NCBI RefSeq assembly: GCF_009649815.1
Contig: NZ_WJIC01000001.1
Span: forward strand, 496,001-560,000
Direction of reading: 5' to 3'
Source: Nocardia sp. SYP-A9097
Lineage (GTDB): Bacteria > Actinomycetota > Actinomycetes > Mycobacteriales > Mycobacteriaceae
DNA: 64,000 nucleotides
The translations under genes and the position numbers were made by a program. Position 1 is the first letter of the stretch. Every line of letters starts with the position of its first letter. A model generated the notes under the pieces. That model had not been told where the DNA came from. It did no database searches and saw only the letters and a program-made list of their open reading frames with translations. This document shows, in pieces, positions 1 through 8,095 of this stretch.

Positions 1-858
1 ATCCAGATCGTCGCGGTGCGGGCCGACCAGGCAGACCCCGCGCTCGAGCTCCTTCTGCCGCGCATTCGCCAACTCGCGCAACAGGATCGCCTCCAGATCG
101 GCGTCGTCGTCGAGCTGTGGAGTACGCGCCGGATCGAGCAATTCCGGTGGCAGATAACCACTTCGGTACACGATGGAGGCCGGCCGCGACTCCGGCGCAA
201 TCGATCCATAGGCCTGTGCGAGATGTGGATAAAGTTCGTGCACCAGTCGCAGTCGTTGCGCCAGCAGCACCGCGCCGTGCGCGGCGAGATGCCCGTCCCA
301 CACATCGAGGGTGCTCAACTCCGCCCCGCGCCCACCCGAACGGGCCAGTCGCCCAGCGGTTTTCAACAGCGCCGAGCGCTGCCGCAGCACCTTGTCGTAA
401 TCCGCGCGCACACCCGCCAGGCGCGGCAGTCGCGCGGTACCGAGCTCATCGAGGAAGCGCCTGCGCTCGGACGGATCCCCGCGCACCAGCGACAGATCCT
501 CCGGCGCGAACAACACCGTCTGCAGAATCCCCAGGATCTCGCGCGGCCGCCGCACCGGCGAGCGATTGATCTGCGCGCGATTGGCGACGCCCTGATTGAG
601 CTCCATATCCACGCGCAACTCACGGCCGGTATTCACCACCGTCGCACCGATACGAGCCTTCTGCGCGCCGATCCGGATCAGCGGGGCATCGGCGGAGACC
701 CGATGCGAGCCGAGGGTGGACAGATACCCCACGGCCTCGATCAGATTCGTCTTGCCATTGCCGTTGGACCCGAGGAAAACCGTTCGGCCGGGCGGTAATT
801 CGAGCTCGGCGGCTTCCCAGGACCGGAAATCGCGCAGCGACAGGGTGCGCACATACAT
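1..858 (-). CDS. recF: DNA replication/repair protein RecF (3' end cut by window)
   Basis: This is the N-terminal 286 codons of RecF, a cytosolic SMC-like ATPase that helps load RecA at gapped DNA. It begins [14 protein letters not shown], and the P-loop GSNGNGKT lies at residues 30-37, where RecF carries it. Downstream segments such as FAPEDLSLV and [12 protein letters not shown] are RecF-typical. The stop codon lies outside the window. An ATG at 858 is chosen; a GTG two codons later is the alternative. It follows dnaN in the conserved dnaA-dnaN-recF order, all on the minus strand, with a 169-bp gap that contains an 18-bp perfect palindrome. Family assignment is firm; the missing C-terminus cannot be judged. 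Confidence 0.95.
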   Translation of the reverse strand, partial: MYVRTLSLRDFRSWEAAELELPPGRTVFLGSNGNGKTNLIEAVGYLSTLGSHRVSADAPLIRIGAQKARIGATVVNTGRELRVDMELNQGVANRAQINRSPVRRPREILGILQTVLFAPEDLSLVRGDPSERRRFLDELGTARLPRLAGVRADYDKVLRQRSALLKTAGRLARSGGRGAELSTLDVWDGHLAAHGAVLLAQRLRLVHELYPHLAQAYGSIAPESRPASIVYRSGYLPPELLDPARTPQLDDDADLEAILLRELANARQKELERGVCLVGPHRDDLD

Positions 859-991
859 CCGGCTAGCCCACCCTGCCCTTCGACCTGGGGAAAACATTCG
901 TAGAACTGGGGATGCCCCAGCCCGTGCAGCGAAAAAACCCGGCGGCGGGGGATGAAACCCCAACGCGCACCGAGTTTTTCACAGCTTTGTC

Positions 992-1009
992 AACACTGTG
1001 CACAGTGTT
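992..1009. promoter_or_regulatory. 18-bp perfect palindrome between dnaN and recF
   Basis: The half-site AACACTGTG is followed directly by its exact reverse complement, with no spacer. It lies 134 bp upstream of the recF start and 19 bp past the dnaN stop. A spacerless palindrome is a poor terminator hairpin, so an operator for a dimeric protein is the better reading. It does not match the actinobacterial SOS box (TCGAAC-N4-GTTCGA). The remainder of the 859-1027 gap shows nothing else I recognise apart from TTTTCACA and TTTGTCAACA stretches that weakly resemble DnaA sites. Confidence 0.5.
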
Positions 1010-1027
1010 TCGCCGACCTGTGCTTGA

Positions 1028-2197
1028 TCAGCCCGGCAGGCGCACCGGCATCAGCAGGTAGATGTAGCTGCTGGCCAGCGCCGCGAACGCACCCGAATCC
1101 AGCTGTGCCGGATCCTCTTCCGGTGCGGGCACGAATACGGCCGGACGGCTGGGGGTGGTGAAACCGAAGGTCACCTTGTCGGTGCGCAGCGCGCCCAGAC
1201 CGTCCACCAGGTAGCCCGGGTTGAAGGCGATGGTCAGCGGCTCACCCCGGAAGTCGGCCTCCAGCCACTCCTCGGCGCGACCGGCATCGTCACCACCGGC
1301 CGAGAGCAGCAGGCCCTCTTCGGAGAACTCCATCCGCACCTGGGCGCCGCGCTCGGCCACCAGGGCAACACGTTTGATGGCCTCGACCAGTGCGCTCACC
1401 GAGAGCGTGGCGATGGAGGTGTGCTCCTTGGGGAGCAACTGACGGAACTTGGGGAATTCGGCATCGAGCAGGCGCGTGGTGGTGCGGCGGCCGCCGTTCA
1501 CAATGCCCAGCAGGCCGTCGGAACCGGTACCGAATGCCAGCTGCACTGGCTTGTCGGAGGAGCCGAGCGTCTTACCGGCCTCGGACAGCGTGCGAGCCGG
1601 GACCAGCACCGCGGTCTCCACATCGGCGCGACCCGGATTCCACTCCAGCTCACGCACGGCGAGACGGAAGCGGTCGGTGGCGGCCAGCACGACCTTGGGG
1701 CCCTCGATCTCCACTCGGATACCGGTGAGCATGGGGAGGGTGTCATCGCGGCCCGCGGCGACGGCGACCTGGCCGACCGCCTCGGAGAACAGATCCACCG
1801 CGAGCTCACCGGTTTGGGGAGGAAGTTCGGGAAGCTGGGGATAATCCTCGACCGGCATGGTCGGCAGCGAGAACTTCGCACTGCCGCAGGCGATCAGGAC
1901 GCGCGTGCCGTCGAGGGACACATCGATCGGCTTGTTGGAGAGTGCTTTGGTGATATCGGCCAGCAGGCGGCCGGAGACCAGCACCTGCCCGGGCCCGGCG
2001 ACCTCGGCGGCCACGCGCATCTGCGCGGAGACCTCGTAGTCGAAGCCGGACACGGTAAGACCATCTTCGTCGGCCACGAGGAGCACACCGCCGAGCACAG
2101 GCACCGGAGGCCGCGACGGCAGGCTGCGGGCCACCCAGGCTACGGATTCGGCGAAGTCCTCGCGAGCGACCCGAAACTTCATGCTTGCAAGCTCCAT
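1028..2197 (-). CDS. dnaN: DNA polymerase III beta subunit (sliding clamp)
   Basis: At 389 residues this is the usual length for the beta clamp, the ring that tethers polymerase III to DNA. The three clamp repeats are readable: [27 protein letters not shown] near the N-terminus, then the FRLAVREL region, and a C-terminus ending [10 protein letters not shown], the typical hydrophobic MP(V/I)R clamp tail. It lies between oriC and recF on the minus strand. Two starts are plausible: ATG 2197 (MELASMKF), behind a GAGGAA, and ATG 2182 (MKFRVARE), behind a GGAG. Mycobacterial clamps have a short N-terminal extension, so I keep the longer form. Transcription must start inside oriC. Confidence 0.97.
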   Translation of the reverse strand: MELASMKFRVAREDFAESVAWVARSLPSRPPVPVLGGVLLVADEDGLTVSGFDYEVSAQMRVAAEVAGPGQVLVSGRLLADITKALSNKPIDVSLDGTRVLIACGSAKFSLPTMPVEDYPQLPELPPQTGELAVDLFSEAVGQVAVAAGRDDTLPMLTGIRVEIEGPKVVLAATDRFRLAVRELEWNPGRADVETAVLVPARTLSEAGKTLGSSDKPVQLAFGTGSDGLLGIVNGGRRTTTRLLDAEFPKFRQLLPKEHTSIATLSVSALVEAIKRVALVAERGAQVRMEFSEEGLLLSAGGDDAGRAEEWLEADFRGEPLTIAFNPGYLVDGLGALRTDKVTFGFTTPSRPAVFVPAPEEDPAQLDSGAFAALASSYIYLLMPVRLPG

Positions 2198-2442
2198 CGC
2201 CCGGTCTGTTCCTCTCCCAAGTCTCGATCAAGTAGTGATCTGCGAATTCGTCAGGGGCTTCCCCCTGGAACCCATGCAGTCTCGCACAGGCGGCCGACAT
2301 CAAACCGTACCCGCGATCTGCGCGCGCCGGGCCGGAGGGGTCCTAGGAGTCCGGGGTGCCCGTTCTTCTCCAGGCGTCCCTGTGCACGAGCCGGGAACCG
2401 ATCCGAGCGAACCGTTCACTCCCAGGCCGACTTTCCACACAC

Positions 2443-2511
2443 CTGTTTTAGAAGAGAAATCTAATTAGAGAGAAATGAAGTAGTAGTAGGCGGTGTGGAA
2501 TCTGTGGACTT
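2443..2511 (+). other. Candidate basal unwinding element: AT-rich DUE, TAG trios, GC spacer, tandem DnaA boxes
   Basis: Reading the plus strand, an A/T-rich segment (about 2443-2480) runs into TAG-TAG-TAG at 2481-2489, then a short G/C run (2490-2493), then two DnaA-box-like nonamers abutting exactly: TGTGGAATC (2494-2502) and TGTGGACTT (2503-2511). This order and polarity match the basal unwinding system described for Bacillus subtilis, where DnaA bound at boxes next to a GC cluster extends onto single-stranded DnaA-trios. It is the only strongly AT-rich segment in the origin. Function here is inferred from layout. Confidence 0.7.
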
Positions 2512-2554
2512 CCCCCCTTTCCGCAGGTCCGAGGGTGCGGCGGCGTGTGGATGT

Positions 2555-2892
2555 CTCGAGGGTGTCTCGAGGATGAACGGCCGATGGCTGTGGAGTCACA
2601 CCCAGTTTCCACATCCATCCTCGAGTCATCCTCGAGTTGCTCCCCGGTTTCCGGGCTACCTGCGCACATGGGGGCGAATCGGTGGACAACTCGGAGTTTC
2701 CTCGAGGACTCCCATGGGACTCCTCGAGGAATCCACAGGGCATAACTTCCATCACCCCAGGTCAGACCTCGAGGATGAATCCACCTGTGGGAACTGTGGA
2801 CTACCGGTTGTGCACGCCTGTTAGTAGCGGCCTGTGGGTAAACCGGTGCACAACTCGAGGATTCCACAGAGTTTCCTCGAGGACTCCTCGAG
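2555..2892. repeat. Array of ten CTCGAG palindromes in oriC, often 11 or 22 bp apart
   Basis: CTCGAG starts at 2555, 2566, 2620, 2631, 2701, 2723, 2768, 2854, 2876 and 2887. Neighbour spacings are 11, 54, 11, 70, 22, 45, 86, 22 and 11 bp. The 22-bp step 2701 to 2723 has a CCATGG palindrome exactly midway (2712-2717). Two units, 2696-2737 and 2871-2901, are the same sequence except that the first has 11 extra bases containing CCATGG. Several copies run straight into a DnaA-box-like nonamer, as in CTCGAGGAATCCACA (2723 and 2887) and CTCGAGGATTCCACA (2854). The hexamer is otherwise seen only every several kilobases in this window. Confidence 0.9.
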
Positions 2893-2918
2893 GAATCCAC
2901 AACCCCGAAAACACAAGA

Positions 2919-2942
2919 CCCCCACGTCAACCGACGTGGGGG
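2919..2942 (-). terminator. Rho-independent terminator of dnaA
   Basis: A perfect 10-bp stem (CCCCCACGTC / GACGTGGGGG) with a four-base AACC loop lies 15 bp past the dnaA stop. Read in the direction of dnaA transcription, the stem is followed by a T-rich run (TCTTGTGTTTTC). It separates dnaA transcription from the oriC boxes. Confidence 0.85.
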
Positions 2943-2957
2943 CCTGTTAGCTGTGGA

Positions 2958-4811
2958 TCAGCGGGAACGCTGTTTAATTCGGGCTGTGAGTTCTTGAACC
3001 TGGTCGTACACCCGCCTGCGCTCGGTCATCTCCTTGCGCACTTTCTTGTCGGCGTACATGACCGTCGTGTGGTCGCGGCCGAAGGCCTGACCGATCTTGG
3101 GCAGGGATAGGTCGGTCAGTTCGCGGCACAGGTACATGGCGATCTGCCGGGCCTGCGCCAGCGGCCGGGCCTTACCCGGACCGGTCAGTTCTTCCAGGGT
3201 GGTGTTGAAGTACTCCGCGGTCACGGCCATGATCGTGGACGCCGTGATCTCCATGGTGGCGGCATCGGGCATGAGATCCCGCAGCACCACCTCGGCCAAT
3301 GACAGGTCCAGGGGCTGCCCGTTGAGCGAGGCGAACGCCGTCACCCGGATCAGCGCACCCTCCAGCTCGCGGATATTGCGCTCCACCCGGCTGGCGATGA
3401 GTTCCAGCACGTCGTGCGGCACATCCAGGCGATCCATCCGGGCCTTCTTGCGCAGGATCGCGATTCGCGTCTCCAGCTCCGGCGGCTGCACATCGGTGAT
3501 GAGGCCCCATTCGAAGCGGGTGCGCAGCCGCTCCTCCAGGGTGGCCAGCTGCTTGGGCGGCCGGTCCGAGGAGACCACGATCTGCTTGTTCGCGTTGTGC
3601 AGGGTGTTGAAGGTGTGGAAGAACTCTTCCTGGATACCTTCCTTGCCCTCGATGAACTGGATGTCGTCCACCAGCAGGATGTCGGTCTCGCGGTAGCGGC
3701 GCTTGAACGCGACCTTGCGGTCGTCACGCAGCGAGTTGATGAAGTCGTTGGTGAATTCCTCGGTGGAGACGTACTTCACCCGCATGCCCGGGAACAGCCG
3801 CTGGGCGTAGTGCCCGGCCGCGTGCAGCAGGTGCGTCTTGCCCAAACCCGAAGCGCCCCAAACGAATAGCGGATTGTAGGCGCGCGCCGGGGCCTCCGCG
3901 ATGGCGACCGCGGCCGCGTGCGCGAACCGGTTGGACGCGCCGATGACGAAGGTCTCGAAGGTGTACTTGGCGTTCAGGCTGTTCGCCGAGGACGGCTGTG
4001 GAGTCTCCCGCTCGGGCGACTTGTTGAAGTAGGTCGGCCACGAATTGCGCGCGTTCACGACCGGCTCGTCCTGGTGATGGTCCTCGTCCACGGGACGGCG
4101 GGCCTGCTGGACGGGCATGGGAGCGGGTTCGGGCTCGGAGAATTGCGTGGGCGGTTCGGGCGAGAACAGTGACTCCTGGCCGGGCGGCATGGCCGGCGGC
4201 CGGTGGTTCTCCCGGCGGCGCGGCTGTTGCTGCGGCTCCGGCGCGGGGACCGGCAACTCTTCGGCCATCTGTGGCTGACCGAATTCCACCGGTGGATAAG
4301 ATTCGCGCTCGCCGTACTCGGCGGGGTAGTCCTGTGCAGGGGCGTAGCGGGGCTGTGGATACTCCGGCTGTGCCTGGTAGTGGGGTTGCTGACGCTCCAC
4401 CGGGGCCGGTGGCGGGGGTGCGGGCTGGTAGCTCATCGGCGCGTGATCGGGCTCACGCGGGCGTTCCGGGCGGGAGGTCATCCGGGCGTGCCGGGGCGCG
4501 TTGGGTGAGCGATCCACAGGCGAATTCTGCTGTGCCCTTATCCGCACGCCGAGGCCCTCGACCTGAAGTCCACGCCTGGCCAGCGAGCGCAGGATCGGCT
4601 CGCGCAGATCGCGCTCCACCACCTCCTGGGCCATGGTTCCGGGCACCGAGAGCAGGGCGAATCCCTGCGCGAAGGTGATCGGTTCGATGATGCCGAGCCA
4701 GGCTTTGTGCGCCTTGCTGACCGGCTGGATCTCCCCGTCCGCGGATCCGCTCGCGAGTTCGGCGATCACCTCGGGCCAGACAGCTGTCAGCACATTCTGC
4801 TCGTCGTCCAC
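2958..4811 (-). CDS. dnaA: Chromosomal replication initiator protein DnaA
   Basis: This is the AAA+ initiator that binds oriC boxes and opens the origin. Domain I spans about residues 1-95. A long Pro/Gln/Glu-rich domain II follows (about 96-275), well over the mycobacterial length and more like Streptomyces. The AAA+ domain III has Walker A GASGLGKT (319-326) and Walker B DILLVDD (377-383). Domain IV ends with the DnaA signature [13 protein letters not shown]. The total of 617 residues reflects the stretched linker. The GTG start at 4811 has GGGGAGGA eight bases upstream. Three DnaA boxes 120-155 bp upstream suggest autoregulation. It is divergent from rpmH. Confidence 0.98.
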   Translation of the reverse strand: MDDEQNVLTAVWPEVIAELASGSADGEIQPVSKAHKAWLGIIEPITFAQGFALLSVPGTMAQEVVERDLREPILRSLARRGLQVEGLGVRIRAQQNSPVDRSPNAPRHARMTSRPERPREPDHAPMSYQPAPPPPAPVERQQPHYQAQPEYPQPRYAPAQDYPAEYGERESYPPVEFGQPQMAEELPVPAPEPQQQPRRRENHRPPAMPPGQESLFSPEPPTQFSEPEPAPMPVQQARRPVDEDHHQDEPVVNARNSWPTYFNKSPERETPQPSSANSLNAKYTFETFVIGASNRFAHAAAVAIAEAPARAYNPLFVWGASGLGKTHLLHAAGHYAQRLFPGMRVKYVSTEEFTNDFINSLRDDRKVAFKRRYRETDILLVDDIQFIEGKEGIQEEFFHTFNTLHNANKQIVVSSDRPPKQLATLEERLRTRFEWGLITDVQPPELETRIAILRKKARMDRLDVPHDVLELIASRVERNIRELEGALIRVTAFASLNGQPLDLSLAEVVLRDLMPDAATMEITASTIMAVTAEYFNTTLEELTGPGKARPLAQARQIAMYLCRELTDLSLPKIGQAFGRDHTTVMYADKKVRKEMTERRRVYDQVQELTARIKQRSR

Positions 4812-4931
4812 GAACGTAGTCCTCCCCGGAGCAAGGTCGATTGGAGCAGACGGGCGGCGACTGCTCGATTCCCCCAGGTAACCGGGCGTCGACGAGCTCC
4901 GTCAGCCCCACGAATATGCCACTCCAAGGGT

Positions 4932-4963
4932 GTTTCCACACAATTATCCACAGATGTGGACAA
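4932..4963. promoter_or_regulatory. DnaA-box cluster in the dnaA/rpmH divergent promoter region
   Basis: The boxes are GTTTCCACA (4932-4940), the perfect TTATCCACA (4944-4952), and TGTGGACAA (4955-4963, reverse complement TTGTCCACA). The last two face each other with two bases between. They lie 121-152 bp upstream of the dnaA start inside the 517-bp spacer 4812-5328, which must hold the divergent promoters for dnaA and rpmH. The rest of the spacer shows no gene. Confidence 0.8.
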
Positions 4964-5328
4964 CCTGGGGATGCGCGTCGCATCCCGTCGAATCCCCCGA
5001 ATCGGGCGTAGACCTGCGGTTCTTCAGCTATCAGCTGGCAACTGCACGCTAGGCCGCTCCAATGCCTCGATGGACCGTACATGAACCGGGGCCACCCAGT
5101 CGAACCGCCTGGAAGCGGCCCAAAGCCCGGTCTTTACCCCGAGTTTGACCCTCGTCCAGCAGATCAGTACCCTTCTACAGTCACCCTATGGTGCGGTGGC
5201 GGCTGTGTGCTGCCCGTGCCGACAAGGGTATTTGCGCCGATGGATCTCAGATTCGCCGGATGGCAGACCGTTTCACCGACAAAGCTTCGGGCGTCAACCG
5301 ACGCCCACCACCTAGAGGAGTGTTGACC

Positions 5329-5472
5329 GTGGCCAAGGGCAAGCGGACGTTCCAGCCGAACAACCGTCGTCGGGCGCGCGTCCACGGCTTCCGTCTCCGG
5401 ATGCGTACCCGTGCGGGTCGCGCCATCGTTTCGGCGCGCCGTGGCAAGGGCCGCAAGTCTCTGACGGCCTGA
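5329..5472 (+). CDS. rpmH: 50S ribosomal protein L34
   Basis: The protein is 47 residues and very basic ([20 protein letters not shown] and on to GRKSLTA), the standard actinobacterial L34 of the large subunit. GTG at 5329 gives the family's exact length and has GAGGAG eight bases upstream; a TTG two codons earlier (5323) is possible but crowds the ribosome site. It opens the rpmH-rnpA-yidD-yidC-khpB-rsmG cluster that diverges from dnaA. Confidence 0.96.
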   Translation: MAKGKRTFQPNNRRRARVHGFRLRMRTRAGRAIVSARRGKGRKSLTA

Positions 5473-5485
5473 TTCGAGATCGTCG

Positions 5486-5905
5486 GTGCTGCCTGAGCCG
5501 TATCGGCTGCATCGACGTACCGACTTTTCCCGGACGGTGCGCCAAGGCCGGCGGATCGGGAGACGGGATCTCGTTGTGCACGTACTGCTACACGACGATC
5601 AGTCGAGCGGACCGGAACCATCCATCAGGGTGGGCGGTCCGCGTTTCGGCTTGATCGTCAGCAAGGCGGTGGGTAACGCGGTGGTACGCCACCGGGTGGC
5701 CCGCCGCCTGCGTCATATCTGTGCGAGCGTCGCGGCGGATCTGCCCGACAGCACGGATGTGGTTCTGCGCGCTCTGCCGGGCGCGGCGACAGCCTGCTCC
5801 GTCGATCTCGAAAAACAGATCCGGGGCGGTTTGCGCAAACTCGGCACCCTCAGCGAATCCGGCCCGGCCGGTGGCGAATCGGGAACAGCTGGCAGCGACT
5901 CATGA
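5486..5905 (+). CDS. rnpA: Ribonuclease P protein component
   Basis: This is the 139-residue protein subunit of RNase P, which assists the catalytic RNA in trimming tRNA 5' leaders. It has the N-terminal YRLHRRTDFSRTVRQGRRIGRRDL block and the signature VGNAVVRHRVARRLRH. A GTG start lies 13 bases after the rpmH stop, so the two are co-transcribed. The stop overlaps the yidD start by four bases (ATGA). The C-terminal tail after about residue 115 (GESGPAGGESGTAGS) is low complexity and probably disordered. Confidence 0.96.
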   Translation: MLPEPYRLHRRTDFSRTVRQGRRIGRRDLVVHVLLHDDQSSGPEPSIRVGGPRFGLIVSKAVGNAVVRHRVARRLRHICASVAADLPDSTDVVLRALPGAATACSVDLEKQIRGGLRKLGTLSESGPAGGESGTAGSDS

Positions 5906-6225
5906 ACGTCCTGCGCGCCGCTGCCCGTTTACCGGCCAAAGCTCTGATATTCCTCATCGAGCTGTATCGGACCTACGTCTCCCCCACGCGCATGCCCGTC
6001 TGCCGCTTCACTCCCAGCTGTAGTGAGTACGCGGTGACGGCGCTGCGCACGCGCGGTCTGTTCGTCGGACTCGCACTGGCAGCCGTGCGCATAGCGAAAT
6101 GCGCGCCCTGGCACCCTGGTGGGTGGGACCCCGTACCGGAACGTTCGCGTCACCGGCACGCGGCAGCAGCCAATGAAGGGTCACCGTCCGCGGTGACCGG
6201 CGATACGAACGACGGGAGTACATAA
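5902..6225 (+). CDS. yidD: Membrane protein insertion efficiency factor YidD
   Basis: A 107-residue small protein of the YidD (UPF0161) family, thought to assist YidC-dependent insertion at the inner membrane. The diagnostic central block [22 protein letters not shown] and the later [14 protein letters not shown] are intact, including the paired cysteines. The amphipathic N-terminus [13 protein letters not shown] fits membrane association. It overlaps rnpA by four bases and stops four bases before yidC, so translation is probably coupled. Confidence 0.95.
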   Translation: MNVLRAAARLPAKALIFLIELYRTYVSPTRMPVCRFTPSCSEYAVTALRTRGLFVGLALAAVRIAKCAPWHPGGWDPVPERSRHRHAAAANEGSPSAVTGDTNDGST

Positions 6226-6229
6226 CGCC

Positions 6230-7318
6230 GTGCTCGATTTCATCTATTACCCGGTGTCGGCCATCCTCTGGTTCTGGCATCGCGTCTTCGGGTGGGCGCT
6301 GGGCGACGACAGTGGTTTCGCCTGGGCGCTGGCCGTGGTGTTCCTGGTGTTCACGTTGCGGTTGGTGCTGTACAAGCCGTTCGTGAAGCAGGTCCGCACG
6401 ACGAAACAGATGCAGGAACTGCAGCCGCAGATCAAGGAACTGCAGAAGAAGTACAAGAACGATCGTCAGCAGATGACGGTCGAGATGCAGAAACTGCAGA
6501 AGGAACACGGCTTCAATCCGCTCATGGGCTGTCTGCCCGTGCTGCTGCAGGTGCCGGTGTTCCTGGGTCTGTTCCATGTGCTGCGCTCGTTCAACCGGAC
6601 CGGTACCGGTATCGGTCAGCTCGGTATGACCCCGTACGACAACGCGCACACCGCGAACTACATCTTCAGCGCGGGTGACGTCCAGTCCTTCCTCACCGCA
6701 CGCCTTTTCGGTGCCCCGCTGTCGGGCTACATCACCGAGACGAACACCGTGCTGCAGTCCTTCGCCGAGTACGGCGGCGTGCCGAGCAAGGTCGCCATCA
6801 TCGCCGTCTCGGTACCGCTGATGATCATCGCGGGCCTGGCGACGCACTTCAACGCGCGCGCCTCGGTGGAGCGGCAGAGCGAGGCGGCCGCCGCCAACCC
6901 GCAGGCCGCCATGATGAACAAGCTGGCGCTGTACGTGTTCCCGCTGGGCGTGCTCGTCGGTGGTCCGTTCCTGCCGATCGCCATCCTCATCTACTGGGTC
7001 TCCAACAACATCTGGACCTACGCGCAGCAGCACCTCGTCTTCGGTCGTATGGAGAAGGAAGACCAGGAGAAGAAGGACGCCGCCCTGGAGCGTCGCGTGC
7101 AGAACGCACCGAAGCCGGGCGCGAAGCCTGTCGATACGCGTAAGAAGCCCGTTGTCGATGCCCCGTCGCCGGCCGACACCAATGGTGTGGATATGGCCAA
7201 GAACGATGCGCCGCAGGCCAATCAGAACGGCTCCGCCAAGTCGGGTCAGGCCAAGCAGGGCCAGGCCAAGAAGCGGTCCGGCAATCGTGGGCGCGCCAAC
7301 CAGAAGCGGCGCCGCTGA
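6230..7318 (+). CDS. yidC: Membrane protein insertase YidC
   Basis: This 362-residue Oxa1/YidC-family insertase folds and inserts membrane proteins alone or with SecYEG. A first transmembrane segment lies at residues 1-30 ([18 protein letters not shown]), then the cytosolic hairpin rich in K and Q ([22 protein letters not shown]). [24 protein letters not shown] is the conserved core helix, and helices near [12 protein letters not shown] and [24 protein letters not shown] complete the fold. There is no large periplasmic P1 domain, as in other Gram-positives. The Lys/Ala/Gln-rich tail (about 275-362) fits ribosome contact. The GTG start at 6230 is preceded by GGGAG. Confidence 0.97.
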   Translation: MLDFIYYPVSAILWFWHRVFGWALGDDSGFAWALAVVFLVFTLRLVLYKPFVKQVRTTKQMQELQPQIKELQKKYKNDRQQMTVEMQKLQKEHGFNPLMGCLPVLLQVPVFLGLFHVLRSFNRTGTGIGQLGMTPYDNAHTANYIFSAGDVQSFLTARLFGAPLSGYITETNTVLQSFAEYGGVPSKVAIIAVSVPLMIIAGLATHFNARASVERQSEAAAANPQAAMMNKLALYVFPLGVLVGGPFLPIAILIYWVSNNIWTYAQQHLVFGRMEKEDQEKKDAALERRVQNAPKPGAKPVDTRKKPVVDAPSPADTNGVDMAKNDAPQANQNGSAKSGQAKQGQAKKRSGNRGRANQKRRR

Positions 7319-7384
7319 TCTTCTCGAGGCGCTCGCTGCGACAACCGGCAGCGGCGCCGACAACTCCAGATGAAGGAAACAACC

Positions 7385-7945
7385 ATGACTGTTGAAACCG
7401 ACGGAGGGGACCCCACAGTGACGGCTGCGACGGCGGCACCGGAGACCGAGCCCGCGACTGCGGCCGAGCCCGTGGTCGATGCCGAGGAAGCCCTCATCGA
7501 AGAAGGCGAAATCGCCGGGGATTACCTGGAGCAGCTACTGGACGTCCTGGACTTCGACGGCGATATCGACCTCGATGTCGAGGGCGACCGGGCCATCGTG
7601 AGCATCGACGGTGGCAAGGATCTGGCCAAGCTGGTCGGGCGTCGCGGTGAGGTGCTGGACGCACTGCAGGAGCTCACCCGGCTGGCCGTGCAGCAGTCGA
7701 CCGGAGTGCGCAGCCGGCTCATGCTTGATGTCGCGGGCTGGCGCGCCAACCGTCGTAGTGAGTTGAGCGCGCTGGGCACCGAGACCGCCAAGCGCGTGCT
7801 GGAGTCGGGCGAGCGGGAGGCGCTCACCCCGATGACTCCGTTCGAGCGCAAGATCGTGCACGACGCGGTCGCCGCCGTCGACGGTGTCGTCAGCGAAAGT
7901 GAAGGCGTGGAGCCGAGCCGACGGGTCGTCGTCCTCCCCGCGTGA
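7385..7945 (+). CDS. khpB: KH/R3H RNA-binding protein KhpB (Jag/SpoIIIJ-associated)
   Basis: A 186-residue cytosolic RNA-binding protein. After an acidic, Ala/Glu-rich N-terminus (about 1-45) come a KH-like domain (YLEQLLDVLDFDGDIDL, and IDGGKDLAKLVGRRGEVLDAL with the GRRGE loop) and a C-terminal R3H domain (LTPMTPFERKIVHDAVAAVDGV). I prefer ATG 7385 because AAGGAA sits just upstream; an in-frame ATG at 7370 has no ribosome site. It follows yidC by 66 bp, as throughout Gram-positives, and ends 21 bases before a strong terminator hairpin. Confidence 0.94.
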   Translation: MTVETDGGDPTVTAATAAPETEPATAAEPVVDAEEALIEEGEIAGDYLEQLLDVLDFDGDIDLDVEGDRAIVSIDGGKDLAKLVGRRGEVLDALQELTRLAVQQSTGVRSRLMLDVAGWRANRRSELSALGTETAKRVLESGEREALTPMTPFERKIVHDAVAAVDGVVSESEGVEPSRRVVVLPA

Positions 7946-7966
7946 CACGCGCACCGCACTGAACAC

Positions 7967-7998
7967 AGGGCCCCCGCGTCGAAGAGACCGGGGGCCCT
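7967..7998 (+). terminator. Hairpin terminator after khpB
   Basis: A perfect 10-bp stem, AGGGCCCCCG / CGGGGGCCCT, has a 12-base loop and starts 21 bases after the khpB stop. No T-tract follows, as is common in actinobacteria. It probably ends the rpmH-khpB transcript, so rsmG is likely to have its own promoter in 7999-8095. Confidence 0.7.
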
Positions 7999-8095
7999 AC
8001 GCTTGTCCGGAGTCGTCTGAGTTGTACCCGACGTGTTTCCGGGAGTTCGGGGGCGGCGCCCCTGAGAGTCCCGCGAGTCGGGTTTAGTCGGAAGG

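Larger units (their letters stand above)
2198..2957. other. oriC: Chromosomal replication origin oriC
   Basis: This 760-bp dnaN-dnaA spacer has no credible gene. It carries many DnaA-box-like nonamers in both orientations, among them TGTGGAATC (2494), TGTGGACTT (2503), TGTGGATGT (2546), TGTGGAGTC (2589), GTTTCCACA (2605), GGTGGACAA (2681), GAATCCACA (2729 and 2893), TGTGGACTA (2795), TGTGGGTAA (2833), GATTCCACA (2860) and TGTGGATCA (2952). Most differ from TTGTCCACA by one or two bases, as is usual in high-GC actinobacterial origins. An AT-rich stretch at about 2443-2480 is the likely unwinding site. The dnaN-proximal 240 bp (2198-2440) hold only one weak box (CTTTCCACA, 2431). Interspersed CTCGAG palindromes are listed separately. 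Confidence 0.95.

Noticed and set aside
2555..2892. CRISPR-like array in oriC
   Set aside because: The repeats are six-base palindromes with 11-86 bp spacing and no uniform unique spacers; no cas genes nearby.
6008..7363. 451-codon open frame on the minus strand opposite yidC
   Set aside because: It is antisense to a certain gene, rich in His/Arg/Asp as expected of a GC-rich shadow frame, and has no recognisable domain or ribosome site.
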